From Arenibacter certesii DSM 19833 (lineage in GTDB: Bacteria > Bacteroidota > Bacteroidia > Flavobacteriales > Flavobacteriaceae): 64,000 nt of DNA. The stretch's first letter is position 1, and every line of letters starts with the position of its first letter. The notes beneath the pieces are model-generated. The model did not search any database, was not told the origin of the DNA, and saw only the letters and a list, made by a program, of their open reading frames with translations. The stretch lies in NCBI RefSeq assembly GCF_000429545.1, contig NZ_AUCB01000006.1, positions 1 to 64,000 on the forward strand. The letters run 5' to 3'. The position numbers and the translations under genes were made by a program. Positions 36,887-47,900 of the stretch are shown in pieces.

Positions 36887-38218
36887 TTATTGCTGCGCTT
36901 TTTCAGCCGCATCCTGCTGCCAGATAATACCATTTGGAAAACTATAATCTTCCAAAGATTGCTCCTTCATAGTTATACTATATCCCGGCATGGAAGGAGG
37001 CATATAGGCTCCGTTCTTAATCACCACTGGGTCGTAGAAATGCTCGTGCAAATGATCTACATACTCAATTATCCTATCCTCCATGGTTCCACTAATCGCA
37101 ATAAAATCGATCATAGAGAGGTGCTGCACATATTCGCACAATCCAACTCCACCAGCGTGCGGACATACGGGAATATTAAATTTAGCCGCCATTAACAGGA
37201 TGGCCAAAATTTCATTCACCCCTCCAACTCTACAGCTATCTATTTGGCAGATCCCCATAGCATCGGCCTGCATCAACTGCTTAAAAATTACCCTATTCTG
37301 ACAGTGCTCGCCTGTAGCCACTTTTATAGGATCTACAGCCCTCGCAATTTTAGCGTGACCTAGTATATCATCCGGACTAGTAGGCTCTTCTATCCACCAG
37401 GGATCAAACTTTTTAAGTTCAGCCATATTTGCTATAGCCTCATCTACATCCCATTTCTGATTGGCATCCATCATCAACCTTAAATCAGTGCCAATTTCTT
37501 CACGGATAATAGCTGCACGGCGCATATCGTCTTGTAGATCGGAACCCACTTTAATTTTCATATGCTTAAATCCGGCTTCTTTTGCCTCCCTACAGAGTCT
37601 TCTCATCTTATCATCTGAGTAGCCCAACCACCCTGCAGAAGTAGTATAGGCAGGGTAACCATTTTTAAGCAAATAGTCTATTCTTTCCTGCTTCCCAGCC
37701 TCTTTTCCCTTCAAAAGCTGTAGCGCCTCTTCTGGTGTAACGGCATCGGTGATATAGGTAAAGTCGACGCAGGATACCAGTTCTTCTGGAGACATATCCG
37801 CCAATAATTTCCATAGTGGCTTTTTCTCCATTTTAGCATACAAATCCCAAACAGCATTTACCACAGCCCCTGTTGCCAAATGAATTACTCCTTTTTCTGG
37901 CCCCAACCACCTAAGCTGACTATCTCCAGTGATCATCTTCCAGAAAGCTCCCATATTCTGGATAAAGCTTTCCATAGATTTTCCTTTCACCAAGGGTGCA
38001 AGGGAGTGAATTGCTGCAGCACAAAGCTCATTCCCTCTACCTATAGTAAAGGTTAGCCCATGACCTTCCAATCCGTCCGGATGGTCGGTTTTTAATATTA
38101 CATATGCTGCGGAATAATCTGGGTCAGGATTCATTGCATCTGAACCATCCAAAGATTTACTAGTCGGAAATCGGACGTCTTTCACCAAAACATCCGTAAT
38201 TATTGTTTTACTGCTCAT
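36887..38218 (-). CDS. L-fuconate dehydratase (enolase superfamily)
   Basis: A 443-residue member of the mandelate-racemase branch of the enolase superfamily. The N-terminal capping domain has VRFPTSKSLDGSDAMNPDPD, a recognisable fuconate-dehydratase signature. The barrel carries the MKIKVG catalytic KxK, metal ligands in LMMDANQKWD, WWIEEPTSPDD and VATGEHCQNR, and the catalytic His in CPHAGGVGLCEY. The length matches FucD. It removes water from L-fuconate to give 2-keto-3-deoxy-L-fuconate. It is the first gene of the long minus-strand fucose operon, so its upstream region should carry the main promoter. That region also faces the AraC gene's 3' end (97-bp gap). Confidence 0.9.
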   Translation of the reverse strand: MSSKTIITDVLVKDVRFPTSKSLDGSDAMNPDPDYSAAYVILKTDHPDGLEGHGLTFTIGRGNELCAAAIHSLAPLVKGKSMESFIQNMGAFWKMITGDSQLRWLGPEKGVIHLATGAVVNAVWDLYAKMEKKPLWKLLADMSPEELVSCVDFTYITDAVTPEEALQLLKGKEAGKQERIDYLLKNGYPAYTTSAGWLGYSDDKMRRLCREAKEAGFKHMKIKVGSDLQDDMRRAAIIREEIGTDLRLMMDANQKWDVDEAIANMAELKKFDPWWIEEPTSPDDILGHAKIARAVDPIKVATGEHCQNRVIFKQLMQADAMGICQIDSCRVGGVNEILAILLMAAKFNIPVCPHAGGVGLCEYVQHLSMIDFIAISGTMEDRIIEYVDHLHEHFYDPVVIKNGAYMPPSMPGYSITMKEQSLEDYSFPNGIIWQQDAAEKAQQ

Positions 38219-38315
38219 TGCTTAAAATATTAGTCAAACAAAATTAATACTACCCCTACACCATCTCAACCACCCCAAGCCTCATTTTCGATACTTTTTT
38301 AACCCTAATAGGGAC

Positions 38316-39188
38316 CTACTCTTGTTTTTGAGTATGAAGCTTCACATATTCTGAAGGCGACATCCCCATTATAGATTTAAAATGACGATTAAAATTAGAA
38401 ATATTGTTAAACCCAGAATCATAACATACTGGGGTAATATTATCCCTGTTCTCAATTAACAATTTACAGGCGTACCCTATCCGTATCTCATTGAGATAAC
38501 GCGTAAAGGTTTTTCTGTGGACCCTTTTAAAAAACCTACTAAAAGCGGAGGGATTCATTCTAGCAACCTCAGCCACATCCTTGGACCCTATAGGCTGATT
38601 AAAATTCTTGAAAATATATTCATAGATCTCATCCAAACTCTTGTTATCCGTTTTGTTAAAGGAGTTCAAAAAACCGGGACTGGACAATAATTGGTATTCC
38701 TCATGGGTAGACAGCAGGTGCAGAATTTCCAAAAGTCCCATTATCTTATGAAAAGGGTCCATATTGACCAGTTCCTTGATCTTGGTCAAGACTCCATTAT
38801 CTATATTTGTAAACTTTATCCCTTGTCTTGCTCTTTTTACCAATTGAGAAATGGACTTCATTTCTATAGCCTTCAAAAATTCCTCTCCCAAGAAATCTTC
38901 CTTAAAATGAATGGCGATTGCCTCAGCAGTCAAATTGGAATCTTCTCCAAAATAAACCTCATCATTAAGCCACATATGAGGCAAATTTTCCCCCAAGAGC
39001 ACTAGTTCACCCTCCTCAAATTTCTCAATACCATCTCCTATAAATCGTGTTCCCGTACTTTTTATAATATACACCAACTCCAATTCTGGATGATAATGCC
39101 ACACTTTTAAAAAGTGTGAAAAATTGTTTATCGTAACCGTAAAGGAACTATGCTGCAAACTAGCTCTATTCAGTAAATGTAGTTTCAT
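38316..39188 (-). CDS. AraC-family regulator with cupin sensor domain (fucose locus)
   Basis: A 290-residue regulator. The N-terminal cupin has VWHYHPELELVYIIKSTGT and GELVLLGENLPHMW. The C-terminal DNA-binding part has SKDVAEVARMNPSAFSRFFK and the second HTH ending NNISNFNRHFKSIMGMSPSE. It is a paralogue of the regulator at 8763-9644. It is divergent from the first susC and upstream, in the same direction, of the fuconate dehydratase operon, so it can reach both halves of the PUL. No hybrid two-component or ECF sigma/anti-sigma regulator, the more usual PUL controllers, is present. It probably responds to fucose or a fucose-pathway intermediate. Confidence 0.9.
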   Translation of the reverse strand: MKLHLLNRASLQHSSFTVTINNFSHFLKVWHYHPELELVYIIKSTGTRFIGDGIEKFEEGELVLLGENLPHMWLNDEVYFGEDSNLTAEAIAIHFKEDFLGEEFLKAIEMKSISQLVKRARQGIKFTNIDNGVLTKIKELVNMDPFHKIMGLLEILHLLSTHEEYQLLSSPGFLNSFNKTDNKSLDEIYEYIFKNFNQPIGSKDVAEVARMNPSAFSRFFKRVHRKTFTRYLNEIRIGYACKLLIENRDNITPVCYDSGFNNISNFNRHFKSIMGMSPSEYVKLHTQKQE

Positions 39189-39632
39189 AATAAAATTTGA
39201 CTAAAGAGTAAAATAGCTAAACTATAACCAACAAATATACTTAGTTTTAACCATAATTATTAATGAAGCAAAAAAAGTATTGAAATAATACTGTATATTA
39301 GTTGCCTTGCATGGAGAATACAGAATACCTTCGAACATTCCCTTTTTTATGTAAGCTCTTTCTTAGAGATAAAACAACCTTAGGAGTAGTTAAATTAATA
39401 AAGACTATTGAAATGAATTCTGAATAATTTGTGAAGACCTATTATTTGAGACTATTATAACATTCAAAAGACACTCAACTAGCTATACTAACTTAAAAGC
39501 ACACTTACAAAATGAACTGACAAAGAGAACAACAATAAAATCACTTTCACTAAAAACCGAAGATTGTTGGAACAACTCCAACATAATGAAGTGAGCAAAA
39601 CAAAAATGTTAACCAACAAAACTTATTAAAAG
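39189..39632. other. 444-bp divergent intergenic region between AraC and susC
   Basis: No gene is visible. The left part carries the likely promoter of the AraC gene. The right part should hold the susC promoter, but I find only imperfect matches to TAnnTTTG (such as ATTATTTG near 39445-39460), so I do not place one. The long leader upstream of susC could hold regulatory RNA; no clear hairpin stands out. Confidence 0.5.
39232..39239 (-). promoter_or_regulatory. Candidate -7 element of the AraC gene promoter
   Basis: On the minus strand TATATTTG matches the Bacteroidota -7 consensus TAnnTTTG exactly and lies about 44 bases before the ATG at 39188. A clear -33 TTTG at standard spacing is not present, so the call rests on one element and position. 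Confidence 0.45.
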
Positions 39633-42600
39633 ATGAGAACAATAAACTCAGCGGAGCCTTTCCATTTGGATTGGTCTAGTACGTATCATTTAAAAATGAA
39701 ACTGACCGCCCTTTTACTTATAATTTCACTATTTAAAATTCATGCTAACACCTACACGGAAAATTTAAATTCCACATTAGACTTTAAAAACGCTACCGTT
39801 CCACAACATTCAGTTAGCGGTACCGTTACGGATACTCAAGGCGATCCTCTTCCAGGGGCGAACATTGTAGAAAAAGGAACTACCAATGGAGTAACTTCTG
39901 ATTTTGATGGTAATTTTACAATTAATGTTACCAATGAAAATGCAACCCTTATTGTCTCCTACATTGGATTTGCTTCTAAAGAAGTTCCTTTAAACGGACA
40001 AAGCACCGTTTCCGTTAACTTGGAAGAAAAAGCTTCTGGTCTAGATGAGGTGGTCCTAATTGGATACGGATCTCAGAAAAAAAGTGACCTCACCGGTGCT
40101 GTGGGATCCGTAAAGGCCGAAGAATTAGCTGAAAGACCAGCAGCCTCATTAAACCAAGCCATGGCCGGTAGAGTATCTGGTGTAAACGTATCTTCTGGTT
40201 CAGGGCGACCTGGAGGAAGAACCACAGTACGAATCCGTGGTAATACTTCAGTAAGTATTGCAAATACCCCACTTTATGTGATTGATGGTGTAATTCTAAG
40301 TGCTGCCAGCCTACCAAATGGCAGTACACCAATTGACTACATGAACCCCAATGACATAGAATCTATCGAGGTTTTAAAGGATGCATCGGCAACCGCTATC
40401 TATGGTGCAAGAGGTGCCAATGGTGTGATATTAGTAAGCACAAAAAAAGGCTCTAAAACTGGACGCACCAATGTTAACTATGATGTAGATTTTAGCTTAG
40501 GGACTTTACCTAAAAAATTAGACCTTCTAAATTCCGAAGAGTTTTTACTTGTTGAGGAAATTGCCTATGCCAATGCTGAAAAATTTGATCCTGATGGATG
40601 GGCAGGTGGAAGATATACCGATCCTAGATTAAAAAGGACAGACCCTAGACTTTTTGACAGTAATGGAAAACCCCTCTATGATACAGATTGGCAAGATGAA
40701 GCCATTAGAGATGCCTTTATCCAAAACCATCAACTTTCATTTACCGGCGGCAATGAAAACTCCAATTTTGGACTATTCATGGGTTTCCGTGATGAAGAGG
40801 GTCTACTCATCGAATCATGGCTTAAGCGCTATTCAGGGAGGTTTACTTTGGATACCGATGTTAACGACTGGCTAAAAGTTGGAGGTAGTCTAAGCTATAA
40901 CGACCAAAACGAAAAACAAGTAGACGAACTTGGGGGTGGTGGTATCACTACAATGCGACAAGTTTACGAAGCCCTACCCATTATACCCGTTCGCTATGAG
41001 GATGGTACTTGGGGATCTAACATAGACTATCCTGGAATGGAAGGTGGCGGTAGCCCAGTAGCAGTAGCAAATGACCGTAGGTACTTCTTAAAAACCCAGA
41101 CTGTTCTGGGTAACTTCTACAGTAATATTAAATTTAATGACAACCTTCAACTACGCACCACTCTAGGAGCTAACATCATTAATCAAAGAAACGATTATTA
41201 TGGCGGTAAAGACCTTAGATACATAGCCAGACCAGACGGTGCTGCACATGTGAATAATGCTCGTTATAATTCATGGCAATTTGAAAATTATTTGACCTAT
41301 AACAAAGACTTTGATAGTGACAATTCGCTATCGGCTATGCTTGGTCTTTCTTGGCAGCATATTGATGAGTTTTCTGCAAGAGCATCTACCCGTGGATTTG
41401 CTGATGACTTTTACGGATTTAACAACCTTGGTGCAGGATCTAAACCTCAGGCGCCTTCTTCTAGTAAGATTGCATATGGGTTAAACTCTTATTTTGGACG
41501 TGTCAACTATAACTATAAGAATAAATATTTGTTGACCCTTACCGGTAGAGCTGACGGATCCTCTAAATTTGGTCCAGAAAATCAATTCGCTTTTTTCCCT
41601 TCTGCTGCACTTGCTTGGAGAGCTTCTGAAGAAGACTTTTTAAAGGAGTCCTCTACCATTTCCAACTTAAAAATTAGAGCTAGTTATGGTTCTACAGGCA
41701 ACTCCGAAATACCCGCTTACAGAGCATTAGCCGGTTTAACTAACGGAACCGTAATTTTTGGGGGTGATCGTGCCGCCTATACTGTTCCTGGACGTATGGC
41801 AAATCCTGATTTAAAATGGGAAAAAACAGACCAAGTAGACGCTGGTATAGAATTGGGGCTTTTAAATAATCGTATTGGACTGGAAATAGATGTATATAGA
41901 AAATTAACGACAGATATGCTCCTAAATGCACCAGTACCTTCTTCTAGTGGTTTTTCTAATGTATTTAGAAACGTTGGTAGTATGGAAAACAAGGGTATTG
42001 AAATTAGTTTAAACACAACCAATATAGATAACGAGATTTTTGGATGGAACAGTAACTTTAATATTTCAATTAATAAAAATGAGGTTGTTGAACTTTCTGG
42101 TGGTTCCGATATTTTCTTGGGATCCACATTAATTCGTGTTGGTGAACCTGTTAGTACTTTTTACGGATATATTGATGAAGGGACATGGAGTACTGATGAG
42201 GCAGCTCAGGCAGCTATATATGACAGGCTGCCAGGAGATATTAAATACCGCGACCTTAACAATGACGGGGCTATTAATAGTGATGACAGAGCCATAATCG
42301 GAAAAGGTATTCCAGACGGTTTTGGAACTTTTTCCAACACCTTTAGATATGGCAATCTTGAGCTACTGGTCGACTTACAGTTTCAGTATGGTAATAGTGT
42401 TATGTACTGGGACGAACATTCGGCTGAGGACCGCCAAACAATTGCCAATAGCTTTAAGACCGTTTTAAATGCATGGACTCCAGAAAATCAAAATACACAT
42501 ATTGCTCAGATTAGACCTATTGCTGCTGGGTATGACACTAATAATGATTCCGGAAAATTAAAGGATGCTTCATTTTTAAGAGGAAGAAATTTAATGTTAT

Positions 42601-42809
42601 CCTATGTATTTAAGCCTGAAGTAGCAAAGCGATTACATCTAAATCGTCTAAGATTATATACCTCAGTTCAGAACTTTTTCGTAGCAACAAGCTACCCGGG
42701 TTATGACCCTGAAAGCTCTAATGGTGGTGGAGCTTTTGATCAAGGATACTCCCTTTATGATTATCCGAGACCTCGCACCTTTATGCTAGGATTAAATGTT
42801 GGACTATAA
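39633..42809 (+). CDS. susC: SusC-like TonB-dependent outer-membrane transporter
   Basis: A 1058-residue outer-membrane importer. A signal region (MKLTALLLIISLFKIHAN) begins at residue 22; I keep the upstream ATG because N-terminal extensions are common in this family, but 39696 is an alternative start. The carboxypeptidase-like domain (VSGTVTDTQGDPLPGANIVE) is followed by a TonB-box region (LDEVVLIGYGSQKKSDLTGA), the plug (PLYVIDGVILS to ESIEVLKDASATAIYGARGA), and a 22-strand barrel ending in a family-typical RTFMLGLNVGL. It imports oligosaccharides captured by the adjacent SusD, powered by TonB. It is 20 bp upstream of susD. Confidence 0.93.
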   Translation: MRTINSAEPFHLDWSSTYHLKMKLTALLLIISLFKIHANTYTENLNSTLDFKNATVPQHSVSGTVTDTQGDPLPGANIVEKGTTNGVTSDFDGNFTINVTNENATLIVSYIGFASKEVPLNGQSTVSVNLEEKASGLDEVVLIGYGSQKKSDLTGAVGSVKAEELAERPAASLNQAMAGRVSGVNVSSGSGRPGGRTTVRIRGNTSVSIANTPLYVIDGVILSAASLPNGSTPIDYMNPNDIESIEVLKDASATAIYGARGANGVILVSTKKGSKTGRTNVNYDVDFSLGTLPKKLDLLNSEEFLLVEEIAYANAEKFDPDGWAGGRYTDPRLKRTDPRLFDSNGKPLYDTDWQDEAIRDAFIQNHQLSFTGGNENSNFGLFMGFRDEEGLLIESWLKRYSGRFTLDTDVNDWLKVGGSLSYNDQNEKQVDELGGGGITTMRQVYEALPIIPVRYEDGTWGSNIDYPGMEGGGSPVAVANDRRYFLKTQTVLGNFYSNIKFNDNLQLRTTLGANIINQRNDYYGGKDLRYIARPDGAAHVNNARYNSWQFENYLTYNKDFDSDNSLSAMLGLSWQHIDEFSARASTRGFADDFYGFNNLGAGSKPQAPSSSKIAYGLNSYFGRVNYNYKNKYLLTLTGRADGSSKFGPENQFAFFPSAALAWRASEEDFLKESSTISNLKIRASYGSTGNSEIPAYRALAGLTNGTVIFGGDRAAYTVPGRMANPDLKWEKTDQVDAGIELGLLNNRIGLEIDVYRKLTTDMLLNAPVPSSSGFSNVFRNVGSMENKGIEISLNTTNIDNEIFGWNSNFNISINKNEVVELSGGSDIFLGSTLIRVGEPVSTFYGYIDEGTWSTDEAAQAAIYDRLPGDIKYRDLNNDGAINSDDRAIIGKGIPDGFGTFSNTFRYGNLELLVDLQFQYGNSVMYWDEHSAEDRQTIANSFKTVLNAWTPENQNTHIAQIRPIAAGYDTNNDSGKLKDASFLRGRNLMLSYVFKPEVAKRLHLNRLRLYTSVQNFFVATSYPGYDPESSNGGGAFDQGYSLYDYPRPRTFMLGLNVGL

Positions 42810-42829
42810 CGATATAAAAGATAAAAAAA

Positions 42830-44338
42830 ATGAAAATCTATAAAAACTTTATAAGAGCTATAGCTGTGGTAACCGCAATAACATGCACAACAGCATGTAG
42901 TGATTTTTTAGATGAAGAAGACGCGTCTAACTTCACAACCGATACCTATTTTACCACGGCTGAACATGCCAAGAGTGCTATTAATGGAATCTATCAACCG
43001 TTGATTCCGATTACCGAAAGTGGATTTGGCGGAGGCCCATGGTTAATGTTGGAATTTGCCACAGGCTTGGCCAACACATCCCTTGGGCAGGCTACTAACA
43101 TCTATCTGGTAAAGGATTTAATTAACAATTCGGACAATGGATACGGAAATAGTTTCTGGAGCAATTATTATTTAGGAATCTCTAGAGCTAATCTGGCAAT
43201 TGAAAAAATCCCTGAAATCAATATGGACGAAACACAGAAGCAAAAATATTTGGGTGAAGCTAAATTCTTGAGGGCATACTACTATTTTGGCTTACTAAGA
43301 ATGTTTGGAAACATTCCTATTATTACCAATTCTGTGGATTTGGGTTCGGATCAATTATACCCCGAACAAGCATCACCCCAGGCGGTTTATGATTTAATCA
43401 TTAGCGATCTTACAGAAGCTGAGAGCGCTGGTTTACCATGGAGAGATCAATCTGGCAGGATTTCTTTGGGGGCAGTTAAAACCCTATTGGCAGATGTATA
43501 TCTCACCATGGCCGGCTACCCACTTCAAAAAACAGAGAATTACGCGCTTGCCGCTGCCAAAGCTAAAGAGGTAATTAATTCTGGAGAGTTTAGACTTTTT
43601 GATACTTACGATGAGCTACATGACCCATCTACCAAAAACACTGGCGAGTACATCTTTATGACTCAATTTGCAGCCAATATTCAATCAGGCAATTGGCAAC
43701 CAGCAATTTTGCCCTATAACCTAGGAATTTCAGCATATTCGGCCCAAACAGGTGGTATCTTTTCAACAAACGAGTTTGTTGATTCCTACGAGACTGGGGA
43801 TAAACGAGCAGAAGAGAAGCAGTTTTACTTCTCAAACTACTCGTTAGAAGCAGATCGTAACGACAGTATTAACTTGGGAGCACCTTATATTTATAAGCAT
43901 TTTGATATTGAAGCAAATGAAGCGAGTGCTCAGTCCGACTTAAATTGGACTATCTACAGATATGCCGATGTATTACTAATGTATGCAGAAGCCGCAAATG
44001 AGGCTGAAGGGGGTCCTTCCACAGAGGCATACAATGCGGTCAATAAGATAAGACAGCGTGCTGAACTTGCTGATTTAGCTGGTCTTTCACAAAATGACTT
44101 CAGGACAGCTGTACGAATAGAACAAGTTCACGAGTTAAGTTTTGAAAACCAGACTTGGTTCGACATGGTGAGATGGAGAAAAGCGTATAACCCCGAAACA
44201 AATGAGTTGAGGGATTTTATTGGCCACAACTTCTCTTATTTACCAAATAAAGCTTTAACTGAAAGAGAACTTTTATTTCCGATACCAACATCAGAAATGC
44301 AGAACAACCCAAATCTAGTGCAAAATACGGGATACTAA
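42830..44338 (+). CDS. susD: SusD-like glycan-binding outer-membrane lipoprotein
   Basis: A 502-residue lipoprotein (lipobox ITCTTAC, Cys23) of the RagB/SusD family. Typical parts are YFTTAEHAKSAINGIYQPL, the TPR-like helices around YLGEAKFLRAYYYFGLLRMF, RYADVLLMYAEAANEAEGG, NKIRQRAELADL and the C-terminal LTERELLFPIPTSEMQNNPN with NLVQNTGY. It caps the partner SusC and binds the glycan at the surface. The pair with the upstream susC is tight, and a shared 72-bp terminator-bearing repeat follows about 330 bp downstream. Confidence 0.93.
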   Translation: MKIYKNFIRAIAVVTAITCTTACSDFLDEEDASNFTTDTYFTTAEHAKSAINGIYQPLIPITESGFGGGPWLMLEFATGLANTSLGQATNIYLVKDLINNSDNGYGNSFWSNYYLGISRANLAIEKIPEINMDETQKQKYLGEAKFLRAYYYFGLLRMFGNIPIITNSVDLGSDQLYPEQASPQAVYDLIISDLTEAESAGLPWRDQSGRISLGAVKTLLADVYLTMAGYPLQKTENYALAAAKAKEVINSGEFRLFDTYDELHDPSTKNTGEYIFMTQFAANIQSGNWQPAILPYNLGISAYSAQTGGIFSTNEFVDSYETGDKRAEEKQFYFSNYSLEADRNDSINLGAPYIYKHFDIEANEASAQSDLNWTIYRYADVLLMYAEAANEAEGGPSTEAYNAVNKIRQRAELADLAGLSQNDFRTAVRIEQVHELSFENQTWFDMVRWRKAYNPETNELRDFIGHNFSYLPNKALTERELLFPIPTSEMQNNPNLVQNTGY

Positions 44339-44663
44339 TTTTGTAGTTAGATTAATACAATAACAGTAGGCAAGGCATGGATAAATAAATACTATCCATG
44401 CCTTCATCATTTTAGCACTATATACAATTAAACACCCTTTAGCACGTAATTTAGATACTACTGATTTAACACTTATTATACTTCTAAGGCGCTCCAAATA
44501 GCAACAACCTCATTATGAGCAAAAAACATATCAGCATTGGTACTTAAATTGGTAGCGCATGCCCTTTTCTTAATCTATATTGCATTATATTCCTCCTTAA
44601 AGAGGATTAGTAATAAAAAATCTTTAAAGTTAAGGTTAGTCTTTGTTAAATTGGTCCTATGTA

Positions 44664-44735
44664 CAGTACCAAGTATAAATTGAGTTAGTTTGGAAAATCC
44701 GGATACCGTTTTAATGGTCCCGGATTTTTTCAATT
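44664..44735 (+). repeat. 72-bp repeat, copy A, downstream of the first SusD
   Basis: Aligned without gaps to 50142-50213, it matches at 67 of 72 positions; all five differences are transitions. Each copy contains the block GTATAAATTGAGTTAGTTTG followed by an AATCCGG/CCGGATT hairpin with a T-run. The same element sits downstream of both SusD genes. Confidence 0.9.
44695..44730 (+). terminator. Rho-independent terminator after first SusCD pair (in repeat copy A)
   Basis: The stem AAATCCGG with CCGGATTT is extended by ACC/GGT pairing inside and followed by TTTTTT on the plus strand. It should end the first susCD transcript, although about 350 bp after the susD stop. Confidence 0.75.
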
Positions 44736-44939
44736 TGCATATTTACCACCTCCACTTAACTTTACCTTACACTTCTTATCCAAACATTTCCGGACAGGTA
44801 CGTAAATACAGTACACAGGTTTGCCTTCCACATTATTCCTTACTTTTTCCCAGTATTTTAACAAATAATTAGTAATTTTAAAACCTTATCCGGTTACTAT
44901 TTAAACCGTGCAAATAACGAACCAAATAACTAAAATCGT

Positions 44940-47900
44940 ATGAACAAGAAAATTCGTTTCTTATTAACAGCTTTAACCTTACTCTGTTTAAATGGGGTCT
45001 TGGCACAAAGTAAAACCGTAGCAGGAAGTGTCACAAGCACCAATGATGGAACACTTCTGCCAGGAGTGAGTATTGTTATACAAGGCACCACAATTGGAAC
45101 TCAAACCGATTTTGATGGAAATTATGCTATTCAGGCCTCAACAGGCGACGTTCTAGTTTTCTCGTTTATTGGGATGAAAACCCAAATGATAACTGTTGGC
45201 ACTTCTAACAACATAGACATTGCTATGCAAGAAGACGCTAGTCAGCTCGAAGAAGTAGTAGTAACCGCATTGGGTATAAAACGAGAGGAAAGAGCTCTTG
45301 GATATGCTGTATCTGAAATTCATGGAGATGAAATTGCTCAAGTTGCACAAATCAATCCAGTCAACTCATTGCAAGGAAAAACGGCGGGAGTCCAAGTCAG
45401 CACTACATCGGGTGGAACATTTGGTGGAACAAGAATAACAATAAGAGGTAACTCAACTTTTGATCAGAATACCCAACCTATTTTTGTTGTGGATGGGGTA
45501 ATCTTGGACAATGACATTAGTGGTCAAGAAGGGGCCGATTGGGGTAACCAACTTAAAAACCTTAACCCAGATGATTTTGAATCTTTTTCTATCTTAAAAG
45601 GAGCTGCTGCTTCTGCCCTTTATGGATCTCGGGCTTTAAATGGGGTGGTAATAGTAACCACCAAATCTGGTAAAAAAAGTAAAGGTCTCGGAGTTAGTGT
45701 TAACCAGACCATTGGTGTAAGAACTGTTTATGACGCTCCTAATTTCCAAAACCAATATGGTTCTGGCCTTACTGCTGGTGGTTTTAGCTTTGTCACTAAT
45801 GGACCTAATACAAGGACACGTGATGATGCGCATGATACAAGTCAATTTTTCACTTATGATCTTGAAACCGGCTTACCTTCTATGGCTTTTGATTCCTATG
45901 AGGAGCATGCAGCTAGTTGGGGACCTCGCTTTGATGGCCAAGAAATAATAGACTATGATGGTTCTAGAGCAACTTGGTCAGCAAAACCCAATAATTACAA
46001 GGATTACTTTAATACTGGTTTTATAAGGAATACTAATGTAGCCATTGATGGTGGTAGCGAAACTAGTAGTTTTCGACTATCCTTTTCCAACTTTTCCGAA
46101 TCTGGCGTTGAATTAAGAAACGATTTTGACAAAAATTCTTTAAGCTTCAAAGGATCACATGATTTAATAAAAGATAAGCTAACGGTTGGCGCTGTAATGC
46201 ACTACACTCGTTCAAAAGCGAAAAATCCTTTAGAACCAGGTGGACTTAGCCATTGGTTTCATGATGGTTTCCCAAGAAACTATGATGTAAACAAGTGGAA
46301 GGATAACTATTTGGACATTGATGGCGGAGTTCCTCATCCCTATGGAGATAACTACAATTTTACTAGAATGAGCAGAATTTGGGCCCATGCACTTGAAGAC
46401 GACAAAACCCGAACAGAAGGTTCATTTATTTCTAATATAAATTTGAATTATAAGATTACTGATAATATCTCAGCAACGTTGGAAGGAAATCTAAACCAAT
46501 ACACCTACAATCAAGAAAGCAAGACCTTTGCAGACAATAGGGATCGCTTAAATGGGTCTTACTACTTTGGTAATGGTGAAAAATTCCAACACAGTTTCTC
46601 TGCAAAATTATTTTTCGACAAACAAATTTCGGATAATTTCAGAATGGATCTGTTGGTAGGAGGGGAATTATGGACTTCTAAAGAACAAAGTCAATTTGCC
46701 AATACTACGGGTGGATTTAAAATACGTGATTTCTACTCTTTGGCCAACTCAAAAGATGCTGTCCAAGCAAGTGGCGGTGTCGGACATAGAAAAAAAATAA
46801 ATTCTATTTATGCTTTTTTCAACACCAGTTATAAACGAGACCTTTATTTCAGTGCTACCGCTAGGAATGACTGGTCTTCAGCCTTGGTTTATCCAAATGG
46901 CAAAGGAAACAACTCCTATTTTTATCCTTCTGCAACCTTGTCTTGGGTGACCTCAGAAACGTTTAAGCTTCCTAGCTATATATCGTTTGCCAAATTAAGG
47001 GCTTCTTACGCCATTGTTGGTAATGATACCGATCCCTATAGGTTATCTACCGGGTTTGTAGCGGATAATTTTAGTCAAAACCCCAACCTTAATATGTTTA
47101 GGTTTGAAGACAATACCGCTGTCTCCGTAAATTTGAAGCCAGAAAAAAAATATTCTTTTGAAACTGGTTTAGATCTTAGACTCTGGAATAACAGAGTTGG
47201 TTTGGATCTAGCTTACTATAAGGATAATACTAAAAATCAAATTATTCCATTACAAGTCCCTTCAGAGTCAGGCATAAACAATCAATTAATCAATGCTGGG
47301 AACCTTCAAAACCAAGGGATAGAGGCAGCCATTAATTTTAGATTAATAGATAACCCCGATTTTAGCTGGGATTTAGGAGTTAATTACACTCATAACCGAG
47401 ATAAAATAATTGAACTGGCACCGGGAATAAATGAATTTAGGTTATTTGGAAATCCGGATGACTCCAATGCAGACACGGCGTCTTATGCCTATGTTGGAGG
47501 AAACTACGGGGATCTAGTAACAAGAAGAGGTTATGACTTTTATGATGGTGCAAACACTGCTAATCATGACATCCCCGTTCTTGCTAATAGAAATGGATGG
47601 TCTGTAGCCTACCCTATTGGTATTCAAAATAAGGATTCGCTCTATGTTATGGGTAATATGCAAGCCGATTGGTATGGTGGCATGAATACTTCTGTAAGAT
47701 ATAAAAGGCTCCGTTTAAGTGCTATTGTAGATGCTAAATTTGGTGGTGAAATTTATTCGGCAGATGCCAGATATGGACTTCATCAAGGGGTTTTGGAAAG
47801 CTCATTACCCAACAGGGATGCCTCACAAGGTGGCATTACTTGGACAAGTGAAGGTCAAGGGCAAAATTTTTATGGGAAGACCTATGAGGATGGGTATATT

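Larger units (their letters stand above)
44339..44939. other. 601-bp gap between the two SusCD pairs
   Basis: It contains the repeat/terminator at 44664-44735 and otherwise AT-rich sequence. A short palindrome-like stretch (AAGGCATGGAT ... ATCCATGCCTT, about 44371-44404) directly after susD may be an additional 3' hairpin. The promoter for the second susC should lie in the last 150 bp; no exact TAnnTTTG was found. No gene is supported. Confidence 0.5.

Noticed and set aside
44690-44872. 60-codon plus-strand frame between the SusCD pairs
   Set aside because: It runs through the terminator hairpin of the 72-bp repeat and has no protein-like features.
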